A stretch of 64,000 bases of DNA from CAZDWZ01 sp964509425 (GTDB lineage: Bacteria > Bdellovibrionota_C > UBA2361 > SZUA-149 > CAZDWZ01): contig CAZDWZ010000015.1 in NCBI GenBank assembly GCA_964509425.1, forward strand, positions 1 to 64,000, given 5' to 3'. How positions within the stretch are numbered: the first letter of the stretch is position 1; each line of letters opens with the position of its first letter. The notes below the pieces were generated by a model that had not been told where the DNA came from, did no database searches, and saw nothing but the letters and a program-made list of their open reading frames with translations. The translations under genes were made by a program, and so were the position numbers. Shown piece by piece: positions 7,957 to 15,849 of the stretch.

Positions 7957-10347
7957 ATGAACAATATCGCGAAGATTTTTATCGTCCTTTTCGGAATCCT
8001 GCTCCCGGCGGCGACTCTCGCAGTGGAGATGAGTACCGGAATGTCGGGGTCAGAGTATTTCGACCCCATCCCAACCATCTGGCACCTCTTGGCGGTCGCA
8101 TTCGTCCCCGTAGCAAACGGCCTCGTTTTCTACTTCGCGCTCCGCTCTGCGAAGATTCCGCCTTACATTTCCGGATATCTCTCGGCGTGCGCCCTCTTCA
8201 TCTCGCTGCTGTACACAATTCCTTATCTGCCGCTGATGCCCATCGCTTTTCCGGCGGTGCTTCTCTACGGGATTGGTTTTCTCCCGCTCTCCCCCTCCCT
8301 CGCACTCCTTTCTGCCGTGATGCTGCGACGCGCGTTGAAGAAGCGAAATGTAATAAATGCCAAGCAGCGTGTGCCCGGCCTGCTCCCTGCCGCGGCAACG
8401 GTGACCGCGATTTTTCTCGTCCTGGAGTTCCAACCGCTTCTCACGACCGCAGGTCTAAAGCTCGCGAATTCCTCCAACCCGACAACCTCCCAAAGAGGGA
8501 TAGACATTCTCCGATCCGTGGGAAGCGAAGAGACGATGCTCGGCGCATGTTACGGCAGGCGCGGAAGAGCGATGGATCCGCTTTCAATGATGTTCGGCTG
8601 GACGGCAACGACCCCACTCAGCAACGACGATGCTAGAAATATTTTCTTTCGAGTGACTGGACGGACTTACAGTTCCTTGCCGCTTCCCCCGTCCGTTCGC
8701 CAGACCAATTTTGCACGTTGGTCTTTCGACTTCGATCAAGGAACGCGAAACGTCGGAAACATCAACGACGAGATTCAGCTCACAACTTCGAACTTCGCCG
8801 GTTCAGTCGATGCTGTCGCCGCTGTCGGCTACACCGAATGGACCCTGAATTTTCGGAATTCATCCTTCGTACAACAGGAAGCGCGGACTCAAATTGCCCT
8901 CCCGCCTGGAGCGGTCGTCTCACGGCTTACGCTCTGGATAAACGGTGAAGAGCGAGAGGCCGCGTTTGCCGGTCGTGGAACCGTGGAGCGGGCATACCAG
9001 CAGGTGGTGAGCCAGAGGCGAGATCCGGTACTCGTCACCACCGATGGTCCCGACCGCATCCTCCTGCAATTGTTTCCCATTCCCCCAAACGGCGGGAACA
9101 TGAAAGTGCGAGTTGGATTCACCGCTCCTCTTGAGCTCGATGTAAATGGGAAGCCGATGTACTTTCTGCCGAATTTTATCGAGCGAAATTTCGCGATAAA
9201 CGACTCTCTCCGTCACGACCTCTGGGTAGATGCCGAGGCCTCTTCGACCGCGGTGGGTTGGCAGCTCGTGGCGAACAAATCAAAAGAAGGAAAATTTTCC
9301 GTGAAAGGAGGCCTCACAACGGCCGACCTCGGAAAGGGCAGCATCGTTTACGATACGCAGCCGGGTTCAAAAACGAGCTACACAGCAGACTATCGGAGCG
9401 CTGCCCTTGAACAGATCGTTCAGCGATTCGAACGGGTTCCAGCGGCCAAACCGACGGCGCTTTTGGCAGTAATTGACGCATCGGCTCCGGTTGCGGCTCA
9501 TCGCGAGTCCATCGAAGGTGCACTTCGCCAAGCGAAGGGAGTGGCAAACCTCTCGATCTATCTCGCAACCGATTCGGCCGGCAATAAGCTCATCGGTCCG
9601 AAAGTTATTCCGGCAAGCTCAAAGGACTTCCACGAAGAATTGACGAATGCCCTTGAAGCTGCCCCGTACACCGGTGGCCAAGACGATACCCCGGCACTCA
9701 TTCGGGCCATTGACGACGCCCAGGACAAGTCCGGAAGCGTCATCATGTGGTTTCACGGAGCCCAGTATCTCCAATCACCCGAGCAAGAGAATTTCAATCA
9801 GCGCTTGCTTCGCGCAAATACACTTCCAACAATCTTTGACGTGGAGCTCGAGCGCGGGAAAAATGCGATCACCCAATCATTGGAACGTCAGCAAATTCTC
9901 GAGAGAGTCCCGACTGAGTCTGCAGCACTGACGAAGTTTGTCGCCAATCTTCTCTCGTCGGAGAGTCGGAATGCTTTGGTGCGCCAGAAAGTACCGGTAG
10001 GCGAGACACCCACAACCTCGGACTCGCACAAAACATCCGCTCACCTCGCGAAGCTCTGGGCAGCCGACGAAGTAAAGCGCCTCATCCGATTCAAGGTCGG
10101 CGATCTGAAGGCAGCGACACTCCTCGCTGCGGCCTATAATATTGTCACACCAGTCACTGGCGCCGTCGTGCTTGAAACGCAGGCGCAGTACGATGCCGCG
10201 GGACTCAATCCGGCAAATCCGATGGAACCGAACACGGTGCCGACCATCCCTGAGCCCGAGACCTATCTGCTGATGATTGTCGGCGGATCATTCCTGCTCT
10301 TCGCCTTCAAAAAACAGAAGGAGGGAGTATGCCACGGACATCGATAA
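7957..10347 (+). CDS. VIT-domain membrane protein with PEP-CTERM sorting tail
   Basis: Large envelope protein of 796 residues and the likely sole substrate of the adjacent exosortase. Residues 1-160 hold an N-terminal signal-like segment and several membrane spans. A VIT (vault protein inter-alpha-trypsin) domain lies at about 285-400, recognisable by VGYTEWTLNFRNSS, ALPPGAVVSRLTLWINGE, AFAGRGTVERAYQQVV and RDPVLV. The C-terminus has PEP at 765-767, a hydrophobic helix (YLLMIVGGSFLLFAF) and a basic end (KKQKEG): a PEP-CTERM sorting signal. Start ATG 7957 follows TGGAGGA. It overlaps the exosortase gene by 19 bp. The arrangement resembles known one-substrate exosortase systems with VIT proteins (XrtN and XrtK/MSEP types). 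Confidence 0.9.
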   Translation: MNNIAKIFIVLFGILLPAATLAVEMSTGMSGSEYFDPIPTIWHLLAVAFVPVANGLVFYFALRSAKIPPYISGYLSACALFISLLYTIPYLPLMPIAFPAVLLYGIGFLPLSPSLALLSAVMLRRALKKRNVINAKQRVPGLLPAAATVTAIFLVLEFQPLLTTAGLKLANSSNPTTSQRGIDILRSVGSEETMLGACYGRRGRAMDPLSMMFGWTATTPLSNDDARNIFFRVTGRTYSSLPLPPSVRQTNFARWSFDFDQGTRNVGNINDEIQLTTSNFAGSVDAVAAVGYTEWTLNFRNSSFVQQEARTQIALPPGAVVSRLTLWINGEEREAAFAGRGTVERAYQQVVSQRRDPVLVTTDGPDRILLQLFPIPPNGGNMKVRVGFTAPLELDVNGKPMYFLPNFIERNFAINDSLRHDLWVDAEASSTAVGWQLVANKSKEGKFSVKGGLTTADLGKGSIVYDTQPGSKTSYTADYRSAALEQIVQRFERVPAAKPTALLAVIDASAPVAAHRESIEGALRQAKGVANLSIYLATDSAGNKLIGPKVIPASSKDFHEELTNALEAAPYTGGQDDTPALIRAIDDAQDKSGSVIMWFHGAQYLQSPEQENFNQRLLRANTLPTIFDVELERGKNAITQSLERQQILERVPTESAALTKFVANLLSSESRNALVRQKVPVGETPTTSDSHKTSAHLAKLWAADEVKRLIRFKVGDLKAATLLAAAYNIVTPVTGAVVLETQAQYDAAGLNPANPMEPNTVPTIPEPETYLLMIVGGSFLLFAFKKQKEGVCHGHR

Positions 10348-11132
10348 CAGGAGTGGAACGGGTTCTGCTTGCGATTGCCTTCTGGCCGGTCTGGTCATGG
10401 TATCTCGCAAGAACGTTTGATGCGTCCGATGAACCCTGGCAAATTCTCGCCGTCTTCGGGCTTTTCGTCTATTTGCTTCGATTCCGCGCGACCGAGAACC
10501 TGCCTGTTTCACGCACTCCCGCACTTCTCGGTCTCACACTCTACGTCGCCGGATATCATTCTCTCCCGGCGATCGTTCGTGCGGCGATTGCAGTGTTCAC
10601 ATTATTTTTTTCGACGGTGCCAGTTCGTCGCATTCCTCCGGGAGGGGTTATCCTTCTCCTGCTTTGCCTGCCCATCCTCCCGTCGCTTGATTTTTTATTG
10701 AACTATCCGCTTCGCCGCGTGACGGCTTTGCTTGCCGTGCCGCTCTTGGACTGCGCTGGTTTCAACGTGGGCGTCGTCGGCAACTCGTTTACGTGGAACG
10801 ACCGCCTTGTGACCATCGACGGTCCGTGCAGTGGAGTGCGCATGCTGTACACGATGATGATCGTGACTGCGATTCTCGCTACTTTTCTCCGCCTGCGATT
10901 AAAAAATACCGCGAAACTTCTGACTCTCGGCTTTGTCTCGGTGATTGCCGGAAACATCTTTCGATCATCGGCGCTTTTTTTTGTCGAGGCAAAACCGTTT
11001 CAACCCGCGCTCTTCGAAAGGTTTGAACCACTGCTTCACCAAGGTGCAGGTCTTGTTTTGTTCGTGCTTTCGATGGGCATCGTGACGGCGGCGGCCAAAT
11101 ACTTTTCTCGTCAGGAGGCCACATGCTCCTAA
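10329..11132 (+). CDS. Exosortase (dedicated, next to its substrate)
   Basis: Polytopic inner-membrane transpeptidase-like protein of 267 residues. The exosortase triad is intact: Cys167 in DGPCSGVRML, Arg212 in AGNIFRSSALF and His237 in LLHQGAGLVLF, each at the position the family requires. About eight hydrophobic spans. Exosortases cleave C-terminal PEP-CTERM-like tails after export. The start overlaps the end of the substrate gene and its own end overlaps the EpsI-like gene by 10 bp, so the three are translated from one message. With only one tail-bearing protein in view, this is probably a one-target enzyme; the exact Xrt class is not determined. Confidence 0.93.
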   Translation: MPRTSITGVERVLLAIAFWPVWSWYLARTFDASDEPWQILAVFGLFVYLLRFRATENLPVSRTPALLGLTLYVAGYHSLPAIVRAAIAVFTLFFSTVPVRRIPPGGVILLLLCLPILPSLDFLLNYPLRRVTALLAVPLLDCAGFNVGVVGNSFTWNDRLVTIDGPCSGVRMLYTMMIVTAILATFLRLRLKNTAKLLTLGFVSVIAGNIFRSSALFFVEAKPFQPALFERFEPLLHQGAGLVLFVLSMGIVTAAAKYFSRQEATCS

Positions 11133-11644
11133 GCAAGCTCCTTCTCCGAATGCTCGTCCTTGCCGCGATCGGCGTCCCGTTCATAAGTGCGAAATCAACT
11201 CGCATTCCGATTTCCGTCATTCCACTTTCAGGCTTCGCTCAATCGCTGGTGAAGACAAAAAACCTTAGAGAAGTTTCACTCACAGAAAAAGAAGGATCGT
11301 TCGGTTCGTCTTTCCCAGGCGTCATCCGGCGCTTCACCGGAGCGGAGAGCGAATACATTTTTCGCACCGTCTCCACGGCAACTCGTCTTCTTCATCCCTC
11401 GACTGATTGTTTTCGCGGATTGGGGTACGCGGTAACTCCGCTTCCGGCGGAGACCGACGAACAGAACTTTCTTTGGAGCTGTTTCAAGGCGGAAAGGCTC
11501 ACCGTGACACTCCGTGTTTGCGAGCATATCTCCGGGGCGAACTCCGGCCATTGGCCGGATGTCCCAACATGGTTCTGGTCCGCGGCTTTCTACCCTGGCT
11601 CCGCTCCGTGGACGGCGATCACACGCGCCGAACCAGTTCGATAG
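11123..11644 (+). CDS. EpsI-like exosortase-associated protein
   Basis: Exported or anchored protein of 173 residues with an N-terminal hydrophobic segment (MLLSKLLLRMLVLAAIGVPF). The middle carries TATRLLHPSTDCFRGLGY, which matches the spacing of the conserved H-P-x(3)-C-x(2)-G-x-G core of EpsI-type proteins that accompany exosortases, either as a fusion or as a separate gene. It overlaps the exosortase gene by 10 bp and ends the operon. EpsI proteins are thought to assist export or sorting, but their activity is unproven. The assignment rests on this core and on the context. Confidence 0.65.
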   Translation: MLLSKLLLRMLVLAAIGVPFISAKSTRIPISVIPLSGFAQSLVKTKNLREVSLTEKEGSFGSSFPGVIRRFTGAESEYIFRTVSTATRLLHPSTDCFRGLGYAVTPLPAETDEQNFLWSCFKAERLTVTLRVCEHISGANSGHWPDVPTWFWSAAFYPGSAPWTAITRAEPVR

Positions 11645-11662
11645 ACCACCTCTCCTGAACTC

Positions 11663-11678
11663 TTCACCGAAATTTCAT
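11663..11678 (+). promoter_or_regulatory. Near-perfect cre tag upstream of creD
   Basis: TTCAC-CGAAAT-TTCAT: the CreB consensus TTCAC-N6-TTCAC with one mismatch in the last base, 75 bp upstream of the creD start. In E. coli, creD is the most strongly CreBC-controlled gene. Together with the triple array at 7858 this makes both units likely targets of the regulator encoded at 13323. Confidence 0.55.
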
Positions 11679-11704
11679 CGCCGGTCCCTCGGCCCTCCTT
11701 GTTG

Positions 11705-11718
11705 TTAGTCGATACTAA
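11705..11718. promoter_or_regulatory. Short palindrome TTAGT-CGAT-ACTAA before creD
   Basis: A perfect 5+5 inverted repeat around the self-complementary CGAT, between the cre-like tag and the creD ribosome site. It could be a second operator or part of the core promoter. Length alone makes chance occurrence possible. Confidence 0.3.
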
Positions 11719-11753
11719 TGCCGCTGGAACGAGATAAATCGAATGGAGAATTT

Positions 11754-13118
11754 ATGTCCAACACTACCCCAACCCCTTTCCGGTCCATGATTCAAGGGTC
11801 CATCTACGCCAAGCTCTGCGTGATAGGCGTGCTCATCCTCGTCCTCCAAATTCCAATCTCACTCATCGAAGGACTCATCTACGAGCGAATCAACACCAAG
11901 CAGGAAGCGGAGTCCTTCATCAGCCGGAATTCAGGCGGACAACAGATTGTCGTCGCTCCGACCCTCAGCATTCCTTACACATATCGCTACACCGACGATA
12001 AGCAGCGGCAAAAATCCTATCGAGCATATGCGCAGCTGCTGCCCGATTCGCTCAAAGTTTCCTCGAAGGTCACGACCGAGACGAGACACCGAGGAATATT
12101 CGAAGTCCCTGTGTATATCTCGACCCTCGAAATCAAAGGCACCTTTGGCGGCATCGCTGTTGTTCCGCCAAATGTCGCAGAGCAAGATATTCACTGGAGC
12201 GAGGCGGTATTCAACGTTGGAATCAGCGACCCCAAGACCATTCGCGTCGCGGAGCCTCTGGAGTGGAAAGGCATCAAGACGGAACCGGAGCCGGGAACGA
12301 AAGGGGGCGTGTTCGGCGAAAATGGCATTCATTTTCCCGCGGGTTTGACCGGCCCTCTTGAAGCAGGAAAACCTGAAAACCTCAATTTGAAGGTCAGCTT
12401 CACCGGCACCGAAAATCTGCAGTTTATTCCAGTAGGAAGAACGACTGAGATCTCGATGACTTCTGACTGGCCTCATCCAAGTTTTATCGGGAGCTATTTG
12501 CCGGAAACTCGAAGAATTGAAAGCGGCGGCTTTGAGGTCTCTTGGAAAATTTTAGATCTTGGACGGAGCTTTCCTCGGGTCATCTATGGCAGCGAAGATG
12601 TAACCTCAAAGATCTCCGGCGTAAACGGATCAGCGTTCGGTGTCGGTTTTTATTCCCCTGTCGACGCCCATCGGATGAGCGAAAGAGCTCTCAAATACGA
12701 GCTCTTTGTGATTGCTCTGACGTTTTTGACGTTTGCCATGTTTGAGATTTTTAGCGGCATTAAGATCCATAGCATTCAATACCTGCTCGTTGGGGCGGCG
12801 TTGACGCTTTTTTATCTCCTCCTGCTCTCGCTTTCCGAGCACATCGGGTTTGCAGCGGCGTACGGTTTCGCGAGCCTTTTCGTCCTGATACTCGTAGCGG
12901 GATACAGTCGGAGTGTCTTAAAGCAAAAGTCCGGCGCTACCGTGGTAGGGTTCTCGCTCAGTTTACTCTACGGATTCTTCTTTACCCTGCTCCAGGAGCA
13001 AGATTATTCTCTCGTTATCGGATCTTTGGGTCTGACGGCGATCCTTGGAGTGGTGATGTATCTGACTCGAAACATCGACTGGTACGCGATTGGAAAGGAG
13101 CGCGAGGCGATTGCTTAA
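11754..13118 (+). CDS. creD: CreD inner-membrane protein
   Basis: CreD homologue, 454 residues from the ATG at 11754, which has a GGAGA site 8 bp upstream; the longer start at 11718 lacks one. One N-terminal span (about 17-37 of the longer form), a large periplasmic domain with IVVAPTLSIPYTYRY and FGVGFYSPVDAHRMSERALKYELF, then six C-terminal spans (including SIQYLLVGAALTLFYLLLLSLSEHIGF), the usual CreD topology and length. CreD is linked to envelope integrity and beta-lactam response in enterobacteria and xanthomonads, but its biochemical role is unknown. It lies between the exosortase operon and creBC on the same strand. Confidence 0.92.
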   Translation: MSNTTPTPFRSMIQGSIYAKLCVIGVLILVLQIPISLIEGLIYERINTKQEAESFISRNSGGQQIVVAPTLSIPYTYRYTDDKQRQKSYRAYAQLLPDSLKVSSKVTTETRHRGIFEVPVYISTLEIKGTFGGIAVVPPNVAEQDIHWSEAVFNVGISDPKTIRVAEPLEWKGIKTEPEPGTKGGVFGENGIHFPAGLTGPLEAGKPENLNLKVSFTGTENLQFIPVGRTTEISMTSDWPHPSFIGSYLPETRRIESGGFEVSWKILDLGRSFPRVIYGSEDVTSKISGVNGSAFGVGFYSPVDAHRMSERALKYELFVIALTFLTFAMFEIFSGIKIHSIQYLLVGAALTLFYLLLLSLSEHIGFAAAYGFASLFVLILVAGYSRSVLKQKSGATVVGFSLSLLYGFFFTLLQEQDYSLVIGSLGLTAILGVVMYLTRNIDWYAIGKEREAIA

Positions 13119-13322
13119 CGTCCAAAACCGGCTCCCGCAGGGGTCTCGCTGCTCTCGGGCATTGAGGTGCGGGGGCCGGCTATTACCGGCTCGCGGCAAG
13201 CTCCAGATAATATTCGCTCGGCTCCGCTGAGCATTCCCCGACACAGAAAGAAACGTGCTGAAGACTCGATTTTGTTGCAAGATTTAACGATCGCAGAACG
13301 AGGGTGTTTTTGACAAACTTCT

Positions 13323-14015
13323 ATGAATGACAAACCGGTAATTCTTATTGTTGAAGACGAGAGCTCAATCGCCGACACCATTGTCTATGCTTTGAGCACT
13401 GAGGGGTTCTCGGCCGTGCACTGCGGAAATGCGGCGGATGCTCTTTCTTACCTTGAGTCGAACACCCCCGAGCTCGTGGTTCTCGATGTCGGGCTTCCTG
13501 ATCTTTCCGGATTCGAAGTTTGCCGGCGCATTCGCCAGAGTTCAACCCTTCCCGTTCTGTTCCTCACGGCTCGCGCCGAAGAAGTGGACCGCGTGCTCGG
13601 TTTTGAAATCGGCGGAGACGACTATGTTGCAAAGCCGTTTAGTCCGCGAGAGCTGGTCGCGAGAATTCGCTCCATACTCCGTCGCACGAAGGAAAAACCC
13701 GCGCCCGAATCTCACAAACCGTCAAAACGTTTTCGCATCGACGAAGAGCGCTTGAAGATTTTTTTCAAGGACGCACCCCTTGATCTTTCCCGGTATGAGT
13801 TTCGTCTCTTTTGCGTTCTCATTAAACGTCCGGGTAGAGTGTATTCGCGTGAAGAGCTCATGAATCGCGCTTGGGAAGAACCGGAAATGAGTCTGGAGCG
13901 CACGGTAGACAGCCACATCAAAATGATTCGCGCGAAGCTGAGGCTCCTCGACTCAGAAGATGATTCAATCGTGACCCATCGCGGGCTCGGATATTCGCTC
14001 AAAGAAGATCTGTGA
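13323..14015 (+). CDS. creB: CreB response regulator
   Basis: OmpR/PhoB-type response regulator of 230 residues. The receiver domain has the acid pair ED near residue 12, the phospho-acceptor Asp in VVLDVGLPDLSGFE and the Lys in YVAKPFSPREL; the C-terminal winged helix ends THRGLGYSL. Stretches such as IADTIVYAL, VGLPDLSGFEVCR and LTARAEEVDRVLGFEIGGDDYVAKPF closely follow E. coli CreB as I recall it. It shares 4 bp with creC (stop overlapping GTG start). CreB binds TTCAC direct repeats; such repeats stand upstream of the exosortase operon and of creD in this window. Confidence 0.92.
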   Translation: MNDKPVILIVEDESSIADTIVYALSTEGFSAVHCGNAADALSYLESNTPELVVLDVGLPDLSGFEVCRRIRQSSTLPVLFLTARAEEVDRVLGFEIGGDDYVAKPFSPRELVARIRSILRRTKEKPAPESHKPSKRFRIDEERLKIFFKDAPLDLSRYEFRLFCVLIKRPGRVYSREELMNRAWEEPEMSLERTVDSHIKMIRAKLRLLDSEDDSIVTHRGLGYSLKEDL

Positions 14016-15508
14016 GCATCACTCTCCGCATTTGCCTTATCTTTCTTATCGTCAGTGCCCTCGGCTTTTACTTTTTTGCCCGTCAGGAAATCGGCGACAC
14101 CACAAAGCGATATCGCGAGGCCACCGAGGAACCTCTCGTGGATTTTGCGGTGGTTTTGGCAAATATGGTCGCTGCAGAAAGCGAAACGCCGCAGATTACC
14201 CCCTCGTCTCCATGGAATTCGTGCCTCGGAGCGGACTGCCCACGGCTCCTCCCGAACGTTGACTCGCTTCGCCTGGCGCTGAAATACTCCTCCGCACAGG
14301 TGCTGTCCGCACAGATATACAATCTTCTAAAAACAAACGTAGACACGAGAATCTACGTCACAGATGACCGTGGAGTTGTCGTTTATGACTCCGATTCCGG
14401 AAGAGACGAAGGGAAGGACTATTCTCGCTGGAACGACGTTCGACAGACTTTGAGGGGAGACTACGGAGCCCGTACTTCTCGCGATCATCCGGGAGCTGAA
14501 GGAAGCGTCTTGTATGTGGCGGCGCCGGTGAAGCTAAACGGCCGGATCATCGGGTCTCTCACAGTTGCCAAGCCGAACGAGAACGCCAACCGTTTTATTG
14601 ATGTCGCAAAGCGGAGCACGCTCGTTCTCGGGTTCGTGAGCTTCTTTACGGTCGCCGGTCTTGCGGTGATTCTCTTGCTCATCGTCTCTCGGCCTATCAA
14701 AGCGCTTACCGATTACGCGCGCGCCGTCCGCGACGGCAAACGGGTGGCGCTCCCGTCTCTTCCGAGCGGTGAGCTCAGAATCCTGGCCGGAGCTTTCGAG
14801 GAGATGCGAGAAGCTCTCGAAGGCCGGAAATACGTCGAACAGTATGTTCAGACTTTAACCCACGAGATCAAAAGCCCGCTCACCGCCATTCGCGGTGCAG
14901 TCGAAATTCTACGCGAGGACCCGCCAGCCGAGATTCGCCAGCAGTTCATGAAGAATATTGAGCGTGAGACGGAGCGTGCCCAGGATCTCGTAAACAAACT
15001 TCTTTCGCTGTCTGCGCTTCAACGGAAAAATTCTCTGGACCGCGCGGAAACCGTGAGTCTCACCGAGATGACAGGAAGGGTGCTCGCCGCAGAACAAGCG
15101 AACGCAGAAGTCAAAGGTCTGCAATTTAAACTCGACAGCACCGGAGACGTTTCAGTTCAGGGAGACGTTTTCTGGCTCGAAGAGGCACTCGGCAATGTGG
15201 TGCAGAACGCGATTGATTTTGCTCCTGAGAAAAGTGTGATCGAGATTGAGCTCCGAATCGAAGGCGGAGTCGCGAAAGTTTTCGTCCGAGACCGCGGCCC
15301 GGGTGTCCCCGAATGGGCTCTCGGCAAGATTTTTGATCAGTTTTACTCCCTGCCCCGCCCGGATTCAGGAAAGCGAAGTTCTGGGCTCGGCCTGACCATT
15401 GTTCGGGAAGTTGCAGAGCTGCACGGGGGAAGCGCACTGCTCGAAAATCATTCCGACGGAGGAGCCTTGGTTACTCTGACTCTCCCGCTCCTCGCTGCGC
15501 GAGCCTAG
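14012..15508 (+). CDS. creC: CreC sensor histidine kinase
   Basis: Membrane sensor kinase of 498 residues starting with GTG. Spans lie at about 5-23 and 203-225, with a periplasmic sensor between them containing NDVRQTLRGDYGARTSRDHP, a segment typical of CreC. A HAMP linker precedes the HisKA box YVQTLTHEIKSPLTAIRGA (His284), and the ATPase domain has N, G1 (DRGPGVPEW) and G2 (SSGLGLTIV) boxes. It phosphorylates the partner encoded immediately upstream. CreC responds to metabolic or envelope states in enterobacteria; the signal here is not known. Confidence 0.92.
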   Translation: MSITLRICLIFLIVSALGFYFFARQEIGDTTKRYREATEEPLVDFAVVLANMVAAESETPQITPSSPWNSCLGADCPRLLPNVDSLRLALKYSSAQVLSAQIYNLLKTNVDTRIYVTDDRGVVVYDSDSGRDEGKDYSRWNDVRQTLRGDYGARTSRDHPGAEGSVLYVAAPVKLNGRIIGSLTVAKPNENANRFIDVAKRSTLVLGFVSFFTVAGLAVILLLIVSRPIKALTDYARAVRDGKRVALPSLPSGELRILAGAFEEMREALEGRKYVEQYVQTLTHEIKSPLTAIRGAVEILREDPPAEIRQQFMKNIERETERAQDLVNKLLSLSALQRKNSLDRAETVSLTEMTGRVLAAEQANAEVKGLQFKLDSTGDVSVQGDVFWLEEALGNVVQNAIDFAPEKSVIEIELRIEGGVAKVFVRDRGPGVPEWALGKIFDQFYSLPRPDSGKRSSGLGLTIVREVAELHGGSALLENHSDGGALVTLTLPLLAARA

Positions 15509-15779
15509 CTTCGTATTTACAGATGATGCGATTGAGGACCACCGTCCTCGACCGCATCACCGAAGCCAGTAGCGCGTACGGAATGAGGAGTCCGATGTAG
15601 GCAATCACTCCCGACGCTCGAAAGCCGTCGGAGAGAAAAACGCAGAACAAGAAAAAGGACGGAATAATAAAAAAGATCAGCGGCCAAGTATTCTGCGCGA
15701 AACTGCGCACTCGCTCCGTGTCGAGATACTCGCGAACGACCTTTTGTTCTTCAGGAGTGAATTTTGTTTGTTCTGTCAT
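15471..15779 (-). CDS. Small two-span membrane protein
   Basis: Hypothetical protein of about 102 residues from ATG 15779 (MTEQTKF); an upstream start at 15836 would add 19 residues. The N-terminal third is charged and helical (EEQKVVREYLDTERVRSF), followed by two hydrophobic helices (WPLIFFIIPSFFLFCVFL and ASGVIAYIGLLIPYALLASV). Its 3' end overlaps the end of creC by 38 bp in the convergent orientation. No recognisable family. Confidence 0.55.
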   Translation of the reverse strand: MTEQTKFTPEEQKVVREYLDTERVRSFAQNTWPLIFFIIPSFFLFCVFLSDGFRASGVIAYIGLLIPYALLASVMRSRTVVLNRIICKYEARLAQRGAGESE

Positions 15780-15849
15780 ATTACGCTGCGGATTGCTCCG
15801 GAAATCATAATACGATAAGTGCTTTTCCCACAGCACCTAATATCAAAAT

